A DNA stretch of 64,000 nucleotides, taken from contig LSAX01000003.1 in the NCBI GenBank assembly GCA_001557505.1, positions 2,666,001-2,730,000 of the forward strand, in the 5' to 3' direction. Made by a program: the position numbers and the translations under genes. Source of the DNA: Reticulascus tulasneorum. Its lineage: Eukaryota; Ascomycota; Sordariomycetes; Glomerellales; Reticulascaceae. Of this stretch, positions 54,015-64,000 are shown in pieces (position 1 is the stretch's first letter; the number at the start of each line of letters is the position of its first letter). The notes beneath the pieces are model-generated. The model was not told the DNA's origin. It ran no database searches and worked only from the letters and a program-made list of their open reading frames with translations.

Positions 54015-56615
54015 ATGCAGTCGACTACATTTAATGGCGATGGCTACAAGCTTGGCCCACGCATTCCTGCCCACAGGGAAACTGACCCAGCTATGATTGT
54101 TGCAAGCCAGGTGTCGGATCTACGGATCCCCTCTCGCATCGTCGCGAGAGCTGATACAACAACAACGACTGCACCCGCTAGAATATCCTGCACCTCTGAA
54201 AATGCCAATCTCTGCGAGAAACCCGTCAACCAGGCCACCTTGGCCCTGCCAATCTCCATTGCCGTCATGTAGGTTGCGGTCTCGCCGTCTGGCCAAGTGT
54301 CTGCTAACAGTGGTCTCTAGTGTCCCTGTTCTGGGTGCAATTGTGCTGCTTATCTATCTCCACCGCAGGAATATTTTGAGGCAGAGGAAGGAAGATGCGG
54401 CCGACCCCAACAGGAACTTGGATTTCGGGCTGGGAGAAGGCTCCAGCGACAGTGGGAACAGCAAGCGCAAGAGCCCCTTCGGACGCGAGAAGGCTCTGGA
54501 TACTAGGCATCGCCAGATGTCCATGGACATGAACCTCTCCAGCCCCTACCTCCTCCCTCCAGCTCTGCAAGGCTCCAAGGAATCTCTGCATTCCTTGGCC
54601 AGGACTCTGCACAACAACGAGGATCCGTATCGCCCGATTGCTCAGTATGCTGGCAGTGATGTCGGCTCCATTCGATCTTTCAAACCCGGCCAGGAAGGCT
54701 CATCCGTCCACACCAGCTCGACTGCCAAACGCGAGTCCGTCGCCACGAAGCGGTCAGTGACCTCGCATAATTTCCCTCTTCCTCCGCGACAGAACTCGCT
54801 GCCCAAGGCCCCTGCGCCAACCGCGGACCCATTCGCTACCCCGACGTCCGGATCAATGACTCCACAGCCATCACCAATGCCTCGACCAAAGGATCAATAC
54901 CCGGAAGCCGTCATACCTCAGATCGAGACGCTGCCTTACCTGGATGAGAAGTATGAGGACCGAGACCTTCATATTGCTCACGTGCCTGAGATACAGCCAC
55001 CGCCTCCAGTTGCTCAGCAGGTCAGCCGCAAGGGTCTTCCAACCAACCCTCGGCCTGCCTGGGGTGAAACTCGTGTCCCTGAGACGGCTCAAATTGATAG
55101 CGTTCATGCTGTGAGTGACTACTCTCTGGAGAGTCCTCGAGAATCCACCCGTTCCCCAGAGACTGTTGGCCGGCCCGTTTTGCCAGAAATCGGTCTCGGA
55201 CTGCCAGAGCTCTCATTCCAGTCATCCCCGCCTCGATTATCTCCTCCCCAGGTCAAGTCCCTCCCGTCCAGCCCTCACCCGCTGGCATCTTCAGCTCCAG
55301 CCGTCACTCTACCACCATCTGTACCGGAAGAAACGATCGCATATGCCGAAACCGACTATCAGCAAAGTTATCAATCCCAGAACTATCCGGATCATGACTA
55401 CGATGACGGACGTGGGCGGTCAATGCAGAGGCGCTCGATGGACTTCCATGATGGCTCACAGCAGCTAGGCGTCCCTGAGTACGACAATCGAAGGCTTTCA
55501 GTTGGCTTCCGTCCTCTCCCACCGGATGAGATGATGGAGTTTGAAGATCCCGAGGAGAGGGCGAACAGAATTCGATCATTCTACAAGGAATACTTCGATG
55601 ATAAGGCAGACCCTCATGGTCACCCAACACTTGGCCACCCGGCACATGGCTACCAGGGACACGGACCACCGGCACATGGCTACCAAGATCAGGGACAACA
55701 TGGACAGGGCCAGCCTCGATACTACGAGGACTACGACCATAGCTACACGGGAGGAGAAGCAGCATATTTCGACCCCGAAACAAACGCGTTCGTGATGCCT
55801 TATGCGCAGCCAGTCACCCGCCGTGCCATGACACCACCTCCTCAGGGGTCCCGCTTCAGAGGAGGTCCCCCCCCAAGAGGCATGCATGGATCTGTTGGAG
55901 GGATGAGTCTCCCCGGTGGCCGCGGCCCACCGCGGGCAGGTTCTACCACATCGAACATGTCGGGCCGCTGGGGGCCTCCACGACCAGGCTCTGCAATGTC
56001 TAGTCAATGGGGGCCACCGCGACCCGGTTCTTCGGCATCAAACTTGTCGAATAGACACGGACAAAGACCTCAGAACCGGAAACCCAAGGGTCCACCTCCG
56101 AGTAGCTTGACAACGCTCCCCAACCCGTCGAAGTTGAAGGACGACTCATTCGCCCTTTTGGGTGCGATCGATTTCGCACCTCCTGACGGCTTCAAGGACC
56201 GGCAAGCCGGACGCTCCCAGAGTCCCGCGGGCGAGAGACGTCCGTATGCTCTGAACGTCCCAATCCACTCGCCCTTGGTCAGCTCCTTCGAAGAGATCCC
56301 ATCCGTACCTAGCCCGTAAGTAGGGATGCTTGAGAGTAGCTTGGTTTGAATCAAACTAATGTGTAATGTAGGCATATGCTTCGAAAATCGGGCACGTTCA
56401 CTGGCCTGGACTTTGCTCCGCCTAAAAGGTTTAAGGATGCAGACAATATGAGCGATTCAGGGAGCATCCGAAGCAACCGAAGTGGAATATCTGCCGTCAA
56501 CAGTGTGGCTATCCGCAACGGAGCCGGCAGAGTCAGTCGATTGCCGGGAGACACCGTCTTCACGCAAGCAGTCATGCAGGAGACACTGAAACCCAACTGG
56601 GGCATGCGTGGCTAA
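54015..56615 (+). CDS. Single-pass membrane protein with disordered cytosolic tail
   Basis: Three exons, 54015-54268, 54321-56315 and 56372-56615 (830 residues). There is no obvious signal peptide. A short ectodomain (about 1-78, with CTSENANLCEKPVNQATLAL) leads into one membrane helix (LPISIAVIVPVLGAIVLLIY) split by intron 1, then RRNILRQRKEDAADPNRNLD. The rest is disordered and Pro/Ser/Arg-rich with basic blocks. Two copies of a short motif are seen: IDFAPPDGFKD at the end of exon 2 and LDFAPPKRFKDADN in exon 3. Other repeats are HPAHGYQGHGPPAHGYQDQG and tandem WGPPRPGS units. I cannot assign a family; the plan fits a fungal plasma-membrane sensor or scaffold. An in-frame ATG at 54093 is an alternative start. 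Confidence 0.78.
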
Positions 56616-59600
56616 GTCCCATGGGCGCTTAATATTTGGAGACATTACCACGACGCTATCACAGAACGGCAGAGCCGGACAGTTGGATGAATTGTACATA
56701 TATTCGTTGGCGAAGCATCTGAAGGCCTGTCTTCAGTATCGCTTTCCGGAGCACACACATCTGGCATCTGAGGGTGACATATTGCGTATGTCTTTTTACC
56801 TGGTTGAGGGTTCGGGCATTCGAACCACGATGAGCGCTCCGGTCCGACGGCCTGCATATAGAATGGACTGGGAAAACATGTAAATGTCGAGTAGATGACG
56901 AACACCAAAGGCAAAAAAGTTTAATGTTACTAGCCCTGCCTCGTGAGGATCAGGAGTGGACCGCGATGCTAATGTTGTAACGTGTACATTTGAGCCGCAT
57001 TGAAGATGAGCAACGGCTGGTTTAGTTGAGTCGTGGATCCCGTCTTAGGCTCAATAGAGTGCTGCCATTCTGGGCATCTGCGAGACCGACCTTGTCAAAA
57101 TGTCATATAGATGCATGATGAGTTGCCGGCAGTCGGAGGATCAGCTGACATGATGAATAATAAAACTTGCATGACCTGAAGATTCAGAGTTTGGACTCCA
57201 CAAAGGTGCGCTTCCGCAGTACAGACTCACACGAGGCGAAGATGCTGGGTAGGTAGTCCGGGTCTTACGTGATAGGCCCTTTCATAAGCCTGCGTGCAAA
57301 CCCTTGCAACGTGTGATGCTGACAGACGGACAGCCAGACAAACCGCAAACCGCAAACAGCAAAAAAGTCTGAAGGGTGTGCACCAAAGTTATTTTTGTGT
57401 TGCGGGCTGGGGGGTGACTTGCAGGACTGGCGTGCTTGAAGATCAGCAACACGCGCCAATGGAGGTTAGTTGAGGGTAGGGCTAAGGCGCATAGCCATGA
57501 TGTGGCGCCTGGATCTGGGAATGCCGGATACGATGGTGGCATTATTTATTCTTCGTATGGGCAATTGCTAGGGGCTAGCGGAAGAAAGGGACAAAAGAAA
57601 AAGGACCCTTCAAAAAAAGGTTATGGCTGATCTGACGGTATGCCGTGAGAGCCGTGGATTCCGTGAATCCGACTTGGATGTGGGGAATCTACTACTTTTG
57701 CGAAATGCCCGTCGAGCACAGACTTTGGTAGGCTCTTCCCCTCGATGACCGAAAGTTCGGATGGCCAAGGTCGGAGCATGACGTTGAGATCGCAACACGG
57801 GAGCAATAGCAGCCGTTTGTTAATGTGTCGAGTGACGTTGAATCCCTTTGCCGGTACCAGACTGCCCACGTCTCAGCATCCGGGGGGGCTATATTTGCAG
57901 GCTTTTGTAGGAGAGGGCAAACGTCATATCGATTTGATGCAGAACCAAATCGTTACCGTCAACCTGCTGGCCATCACATTGCTAGACAGTGACAAAGGGC
58001 GGTAGAACGAGCAATGCCATTATCCCCCCTCGTTTCCTTTGAGGGCGTTCATAGAAACATGAGAGTCCCAGGCGGGAGTTTAGACTAATCAAGACGATTG
58101 GTGACTTTTCAACAGCAGCTGCAAAGTCCAGAGGCTGATGTGGACTTGCAGCATGCAGGTCTGAGGCAATATATCTCTACGACCTAGGTAGTTTTAGTGT
58201 CTTCAACTTCTGGACGAGCTAGGAAGCGCAATATCGGGGGGCCAAGATTCTTAAGTCGATGGATATCTGCAGGAAGGCGTGGCTAGTACGTAGTAGTTGA
58301 CACTGGGAAACTTGGCAGCTGTTCGTGGGTGTGATTCATTAGAAGCCGACATATCGGGACGTCGTTCAAGTCCAGCTTTCCTTATATGACTGCCAGATGC
58401 CAACATTCGCGATACACTGCCCCCCCGTGCCCCCCATCTAATCTTCATCTCTCCCGACGAGTTCTCCTAGGCGACGACGAGAGACGGACATTTCCCCAAG
58501 AACAAGCCAGCCAAGCTCTAGTCCTAAACGGTAGGCGGGAAAGAGACATTTTGCGACGATCACCACTTTACGAAGCGCCCCGCTGCCAAGGTCGACTTTG
58601 CCAGCATCCAGTTCCATTTGAGGAAGATCCCCAAAAACACGGGAAAAGGGGGGATAAGCAGGTTTACAGGGCTGGCGGAACTGCCATACAGTAAGTAGCA
58701 AAGGACGTGGGAATAGGAACACGAATGGATGACTGAACAGCCACAGCCCGAGCATTCGCCTACTGCATGCTACTGCGTGCTGCACGTACTGAGAATTGGA
58801 AGCTACGGCATCTTGAGTTGAACTACCTCGGAATCGAAACCAGCCGCATCTTATTTGGCCCAGCCAGCTGCGGCGGGCTCGCTTTTACACAGACCGAATC
58901 GGCGTGTGGGAGGCGAAAGACCGGCACAGGAACTGATAGACACGAGAAATTGGCCACCAGCACACCACGCCTAAACAGTAAAGTCGGAACGGCGGGGGAT
59001 TTCTACTGGGCGGTTGGAGTGTGGATTTGCAGATCTCACTCCCCAGGACGACGCGGAGCAGTGGAGCGCAAGAGAAGTGAGGCCAACAATATACGAGCTT
59101 TCTCCCTTTTTCTCTCCTGATCAAAGCAGAGAGAGAAGAAAGCAGAGAGCGCAAGAGGGCGAGAACGAGCCACCGCAGACGGAATCACCGTTCGCAGCTG
59201 AAAAGGCGCACATCGACAACCGGCCGACACGAGACGGACGAGTTTTGAACGAGTTTCTCCACGAAGACACCAGAGACATTCGGCTTGCACCAGTGCTGCT
59301 AGCAGTGAAGCGCGAGAAAAAGGAACGAGCAGGGCAATTCGACGCGGCCATTGGAGCTGCCAAGAAGAAGCAGCAAGCAGCTCATTTCCAACTTTGTTGA
59401 CTGGGGTGGTGGTGTTTAATATCCGGTCATTGCCTGCTGCATGAGGCACTATCACGCTAGCTCTACCTCTCGCTGTCGCGCCTCTGCACCCTGAGACGGA
59501 CTTCGCCCCGACAGTCACCACCTGGAAAGAAATCCCCGAATCACACTCGCACAAAGCCGGTCGACCGCCTACGAGTACCAGGCGTGTCCGAGTACCAGAC

Positions 59601-60936
59601 GAGTTAGTAGGTATTACCTCCACAAAAAACCGATTGAAAGACCCCGTACCTCCATCAAAGCACAGCCTGTATTGGAAGCAACCAGACCGTGCGTGGGCGA
59701 TCCAAGCCCTCCACACCATCATCTCAAATACATAGGTTTTTGGTTCCCAGCTGCCTAGGGGCTGACGCTTGGTGGGAGAATAGAAACGCCCCAAAGTCGG
59801 TACGCTACGAGGTACTGCCGTCGCTAATAATACGGGCTTGAACAACGCTGGAACGGTCGCTAAGGAATCAGATTCCCATCTTCAATTGGCCCGACTGAGC
59901 CCCTCACGCCCCCCTCCAGGTCCTCCACTTCAGGGCTCCTCGCCGTCCTCTCTCTCTCGAGTCGCCCAAAAGCAATCCCCCCCCCCCCCAGGAAAACCGC
60001 AGCAAAACTCGACCCAGTCGTACTAAATTACTGCATCCTCCTCTCACCACCTTCACAAAAACTTGGCCGGCCGGGTGTTTCCAATTTGTACACATCATCT
60101 CCCGTCATTAATCACCCAGCACAATTTCTTCCATCCTCCTTCTCTTCCTTCCCGCCGCGGCCGCCCCGTCCAAACATTTCGCTTTCAAAGTTCAATTCAC
60201 TTCACTTTGTCCGCCCCCATCCATCCATCGATCTTCGTTTCATTCCATCGCCTTCGCTCCTTCGCACGCACCACACTAGTTTCCTTCGTTGTCTCTTCTG
60301 TTCCTCTCTTTTTTCAATTAACGACCCAACCTCGCGGCAATCTTCTTGGGGGTTTTCCAAACCTCTCCCATCATTACCATTCGCTCTCTCGTCGCTGCTT
60401 GCAACCGCCGACCATCCCGGCGGACTGAGACCCGCGCGACTGTCAGGAGTCTTGTGTCTTACTACCTGAACCTGACTCAGCCACGAATTCCTGGCCTTTA
60501 GCCGTCCCTCCACCATCATTTGTCTGAGCACATCGTCTCCTCAAACACCTCCTGAGCTGCAAAAACACGCCCAGTTCGAAACGGACTGTTGTTGCCTCCA
60601 TCGTTCTCCCTTCTCCTCCCGCCGCCGCAGACTCGCTCTCTTCCTCTGGATAGAGTCGAGATCGCCCTCCCGCCCACCTTGGAAGAGGTAGAGAAAGGTA
60701 CGTCGTGTCACGCGCTCTTCCTCCACGTTCTGCCAAGTACACGACACCTCATCCAGTGATCGCTGTGCGCTACCGAACCTGATGCACTTACACATCCCTC
60801 TGCAGCACAACCTGTGCTGCTTCGTCCCTCTCCCGCCGACTCTCTTGCTTCCTTCCACTCAGTCAATCATCCCCCCCTCCTCCATCGTACATGCTTCTCC
60901 AATGCCGCATCGCATTGCTCTATTCCACTCGCTGAC
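56616..60936. other. 4.3 kb gene-poor gap
   Basis: 3' side of one membrane-protein gene and a long leader of the next. About 60080-60930 is CT-rich, as in the 51-54 kb gap. Long overlapping frames on both strands near 59000-59850 lack family features. No supported gene was found. Confidence 0.45.
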
Positions 60937-62172
60937 ATGGATCCCGCTTATAGGCAGTTTCCAAGGTTGAAGAGACAAGAGATCATCATGTCTAACAACA
61001 CAAGTACGGTCATTGATGACGAGACGACGACGCCTCCCGCGTCGCCCACGAACACGGCCGAGACTGTTCCTCCTGCTGACCCTACTACTTCTGTAGCTGT
61101 CCCTCCGGACACAACTACCAATGTCCCTCCGACTACTCTTCCCGAGGAGACAACCACATCAGCACCACCGCCTCCGCCGACAACGACATCCATCCCGCCA
61201 ACGACCACGCCTACCACCACGTCGATCAGGACGACTACAGCGCCATCCTTGACGACGACCATAATCGTCACGCCTACTACATCTGGCGGCCAAACGAGTA
61301 CCATCATAACTGTCATCACATCGACACAAGAGCTGCCGCCAGACTCTTCAAGAACCACAAGTTCGAGCACTAGCACCACGACATCCGGCCCGCCAAACAC
61401 GGGCGGAAGCGGTGGCGGTGGACTCAACAATGCCGGAACAATCGCTGTAGCCGTCGTTGTCCCCATTGCGGCCGTCGCGTTACTCGTCCTCGCAGGCTTG
61501 TTCTTTTGGAGGAAACGAAAGCAGCGAAAGGATGCCGAGGAGGAAAGGCGCAAGGAAGTTGAGGATTATGCCTACAACCCAAATGCCGATCCAACTGTTC
61601 CTGCCGTTGGCGGCCTGTCTGGGGATGGCCCGTACGAAATGAAGGAGGATGCGTCTTCCGGCTACCGTGGCTGGGGTTCCACGACACTGGCCGGCTCCAC
61701 TGGACGCAAGGCGTCTACTACCATGTCTGGCGGCAACACAGGTGTGGCCTATTCGGATGCAGCATCACCGATCCACGGCAACGTCTCTGACACCCGATCG
61801 GGAGAGCCACTGATTCACGATGGATCCTATTCACCGGAAGGCGAGATTCTCGGCGCAATGGGTCCATCTGCATCGTTGAACCGCGGCGACGGCCCTCGCC
61901 GTGGACCGTCAAACGCCTCGTCGTCGTATAGCGCAGCGGCTCGTTCGGACGGTTCTGGAGAAGGAGGCATTGGGGTCGCGTATGGTGGCGGAAACCAGTA
62001 CTATGATCAGTACGGTTCAAACAATCCCTACACCGATAATATGGACCAGCAACGCCCGACCGAGCTCCCCGGCCAACCCATAATCCGTGACAACCCGGCG
62101 CGGCGGAACACACGCATCGAGAACCCGGCTCACTACCCTCAACAGACTGCCGGTATCTCGCAGAACTTCTAG
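60937..62172 (+). CDS. Mid2-like Ser/Thr-rich single-pass protein
   Basis: One exon, 411 residues, from the first in-frame ATG (MDPAYRQFPRLKRQEIIMSN). There is no N-terminal signal peptide, so a signal-anchor or type III topology is likely. Residues 20-165 are a Thr/Ser/Pro-rich stretch (for example TTTSIPPTTTPTTTSIRTTT), suited to O-mannosylation. One membrane helix (AGTIAVAVVVPIAAVALLVL) is followed at once by FFWRKRKQRKDAEEERRKE. The cytosolic tail is Gly/Ser-rich and low-complexity (GDGPRRGPSNASSSYSAAAR). This resembles wall-integrity sensors of the Mid2/Mtl1 type in plan only. The open frame extends upstream to 60814 without an ATG. Confidence 0.75.
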   Translation: MDPAYRQFPRLKRQEIIMSNNTSTVIDDETTTPPASPTNTAETVPPADPTTSVAVPPDTTTNVPPTTLPEETTTSAPPPPPTTTSIPPTTTPTTTSIRTTTAPSLTTTIIVTPTTSGGQTSTIITVITSTQELPPDSSRTTSSSTSTTTSGPPNTGGSGGGGLNNAGTIAVAVVVPIAAVALLVLAGLFFWRKRKQRKDAEEERRKEVEDYAYNPNADPTVPAVGGLSGDGPYEMKEDASSGYRGWGSTTLAGSTGRKASTTMSGGNTGVAYSDAASPIHGNVSDTRSGEPLIHDGSYSPEGEILGAMGPSASLNRGDGPRRGPSNASSSYSAAARSDGSGEGGIGVAYGGGNQYYDQYGSNNPYTDNMDQQRPTELPGQPIIRDNPARRNTRIENPAHYPQQTAGISQNF

Positions 62173-63323
62173 AAGAGCCGTTCTCCAGCGAGCTCCGCGT
62201 GCATACCGTGGCTCTTGGGATTATTATGTTCCTCCAGATACCCCTACTCCCATCAGAGCGGTAGTTTTCGCACTTCGAACTCAGTGACCACCTTGTGGCG
62301 TTATTGTCCTAGCATCTGGATCAATTGGGAACTCGGCAACCACTAGAAAGCTGGGGCGGATCCCTATTATCCGCACTTAATGTCGCCTTTCCTTCCGTAT
62401 CACGCAACCGGCGCTTCAGGAGGGCATTGGCATCACTGCGTATAACGCACAAATCATTTTTCTCAGCAAATGAAAATCTTCTACATACACATTACGCGTA
62501 TACACAACCGTCAAACAAACGGAGGCAGTGTTGCGATGTTACTATAGCCTTAATATGGTGTATATAATTGGGGACGGCGGGAACCTGAGGTTACCCGCCT
62601 GGGACCTGGGTATCAAGTCTCAAGTTCCACGTGCTGAATACTCGTGCCACAGAGAGGAAGCGGCCTTCATGCCCGCCCTCTGGTGGTGTGTGGGAAGCCA
62701 GGAGGATAGGGGGTAATCCATTGGCGGACTGCAGGAGCTTAGTGTACGGTCAGTGTTGCGCAGTTGTAGGATCCTTAAGAGATTCTGTAGGCCCAAAAGC
62801 AAACCTTTGGTATATGAAACGTGTCAGTACAGCAGAGTGACAGGACTGTGTCGCCGTTCCTGTATTCCCAAGCACAAGCCGGGACTAGAGGTCGACGGGT
62901 GAAAAAGCACAACGCATACATGTAGATTTGACTTTGGGAGGGGAATATATTGAATATACAGTCAAAAAATACTTGATGGATGTAATCCTAACCGTCGTGA
63001 AAGTACTTCTGTAACAGTTGGTCATGGAATATTTGAAGTTGAACTTGCTTTGCAGCATTTATTTGGCATATGCATGACAAGATAAAACCTAAAACATGTC
63101 TGTCCATGCTGAGAGACTAGAGGGAAGCAGACCGGGCATGAGGATGTGGGTCCGCCCACCTGCCCTTGATATGTACAAGATGCTTAATGCGGCCTACCAC
63201 TCTTTCAACACACACAGTCATCTCTACAATCGCACAGCTGCGAGGTGGAAAGGCCAGTGAAAAGGAGGCATGAAAACACACAAAAGGGCGTTTGTTTGCT
63301 CCCGATGGTGGTACGGAGTGCTA
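62173..63323. other. 1.15 kb convergent gap
   Basis: 3' ends of the Mid2-like gene and of the carboxylesterase. No coding signal. Confidence 0.5.
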
Positions 63324-64000
63324 CTATAGCCTCGCCTCTTTGTCGAGGGCATGTCCCAGGCCCTGGCTGAGTTCCACGCGAGCCCACCAAAACTGGCACT
63401 GCTTCAGCTCCGTCTCGCCCAGCTGCCTGACCTGCGCCACCGTGCCACGGTTCCGGCGGCCCTTGCCCATGCGCTCGTCGTTGCCCCGGCCGAAGACGAG
63501 CAGTTTGCCGGCCTCGCTCTTGTCCGCCTTGGGATCGAGCGGCGAGATGAACCGCGGCCACTCGGCATCCGCGTCCGCCCTGTCGGCGTTGGGGTCGCCG
63601 GCCTTGGACGCGGCGAAGCGGGTGAAGAGCCCGTGCATCGCATCCGAGATGGCGAGCATCCCGGGCAGGGAGCCCAGGGCGTCGGTGTCGTGCGCGGCGG
63701 GGGCGGCCTCGTCGCAGTGGTTGGCTGCGTCGTAGGGGGCGGCGTGGGCGGCGTACTCGTAGACGTGGACGGGCTGGCCGGCGAGGGACATGTAGTGTGC
63801 TGTTTGGAGGACGGGGCAGATGTAGGCGTAGTGCGAGTAGGCTGCGTCGAGACGGCGCCACTGGCGACCGAAGCCTAGGGGATGAGGCGCCGAGTAGGGC
63901 GACAAGTGGTTCTTGACGGGGTCGGGATACAGCGCGGACATAGTGTCCAGGTCCGCGTCGCTGAAGCCCGGGATGAGCACTTTGAAGAAGTCGCGGAACT
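63324..64000 (-). CDS. Type-B carboxylesterase, C-terminal part
   Basis: The gene runs off the right edge, so 224 residues of the C-terminus are present, in frame from base 63998. Features of the carboxylesterase/lipase family are seen: FRDFFKVLIPGFSDADLDTM, HYAYICPVLQTAHYMSLAGQ, PVHVYEYAAHAAPYDAANHC, then MHGLFTRFAASKAGDPN and WPRFISPLDPK, which match the family's GDPN...WP pattern. The His in ANHCDE is the best candidate for the catalytic His; the Ser and acid lie outside the window. The protein ends KEARL at TAG 63324. Whether it is a secreted lipase or an intracellular esterase cannot be told. Confidence 0.83.
   Translation of the reverse strand, partial: FRDFFKVLIPGFSDADLDTMSALYPDPVKNHLSPYSAPHPLGFGRQWRRLDAAYSHYAYICPVLQTAHYMSLAGQPVHVYEYAAHAAPYDAANHCDEAAPAAHDTDALGSLPGMLAISDAMHGLFTRFAASKAGDPNADRADADAEWPRFISPLDPKADKSEAGKLLVFGRGNDERMGKGRRNRGTVAQVRQLGETELKQCQFWWARVELSQGLGHALDKEARL

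Noticed and set aside
56800..56840. Possible tRNA T-arm (GGTTCGAAT on the minus strand)
   Set aside because: The flanking bases do not form a 5-bp stem and no A-box or cloverleaf fits.
59036..59845. Long minus-strand open frame of 269 codons
   Set aside because: Biased toward Arg, Ser, Leu and Cys, no motif, overlaps an equally open frame on the other strand (59014-59400), and has no splice or family support.
63205..63861. Minus-strand frame rich in Arg/Pro within the carboxylesterase
   Set aside because: Out-of-frame reading of GC-rich coding DNA; the esterase frame has the family motifs.
1..64000. CRISPR arrays, bacterial operons or prophage
   Set aside because: Spliced eukaryotic genes throughout; no spaced direct repeats of the right kind.

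Overview
The window is nuclear DNA of a filamentous ascomycete (Pezizomycotina, most likely a Sordariomycete). Most genes carry short GT-AG introns of about 45-110 nt with CTAAC-type branch points. The gene set includes fungal-specific families (a NUC-2/PHO81 homologue, a CAP59-type mannosyltransferase, a DUF2293 protein, a LYR-type protein matching DUF1763), and intergenic DNA is GC-mixed and full of homopolymer runs. No name was searched against a database; identities come from motifs and remembered families. I rebuilt exon joins by hand, requiring GT-AG ends, phase agreement and a match to the expected family sequence.

Layout: 0-10 kb holds the 3' end of a GH63-type glycosidase, then ATP5, MOB1, a secreted six-hairpin glycosidase-like protein with a 6-nt micro-exon, LSM1 and a DDP1/Aps1-type Nudix hydrolase. 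A gene-poor 3.7 kb gap follows. From 14 to 28.7 kb come ATE1, exosome RRP42, an unnamed mitochondrial membrane protein divergent from cytochrome c, the AAA ATPase RIX7, ESCRT-III VPS20 and a DUF2293 protein with a His-rich repeat tail. At 29.16-30.42 kb lies an apparently intact Tc1/mariner-type transposon with inverted repeats and TA target duplication.

From 30.7 to 41 kb come a CAP59-family mannosyltransferase, a cell-surface single-pass protein, a mitochondrial carrier, a LYR-type protein, mitochondrial ribosomal protein uL3m, COA1 and a small multi-pass membrane protein. From 41 to 51 kb come a NUC-2/PHO81 homologue whose start codon is split by an intron, a CUE5-like protein and a DHX35-type helicase. 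From 51 to 64 kb there are two single-pass Ser/Thr/Pro-rich or disordered membrane proteins with long pyrimidine-rich leaders, and the 3' part of a type-B carboxylesterase.

Themes: seven of 25 cellular genes look mitochondrial (ATP5, the unnamed membrane protein, cytochrome c, the carrier, the LYR protein, uL3m, COA1). Three are single-pass surface-type proteins. RNA metabolism is represented by LSM1, RRP42, RIX7 and DHX35. I found no tRNA, rRNA, CRISPR array or biosynthetic gene cluster. The strongest oddities are the split start codon, the micro-exon, the degenerate first ATPase site of RIX7, the 21-bp repeat exon of the DUF2293 gene and the intact transposon.
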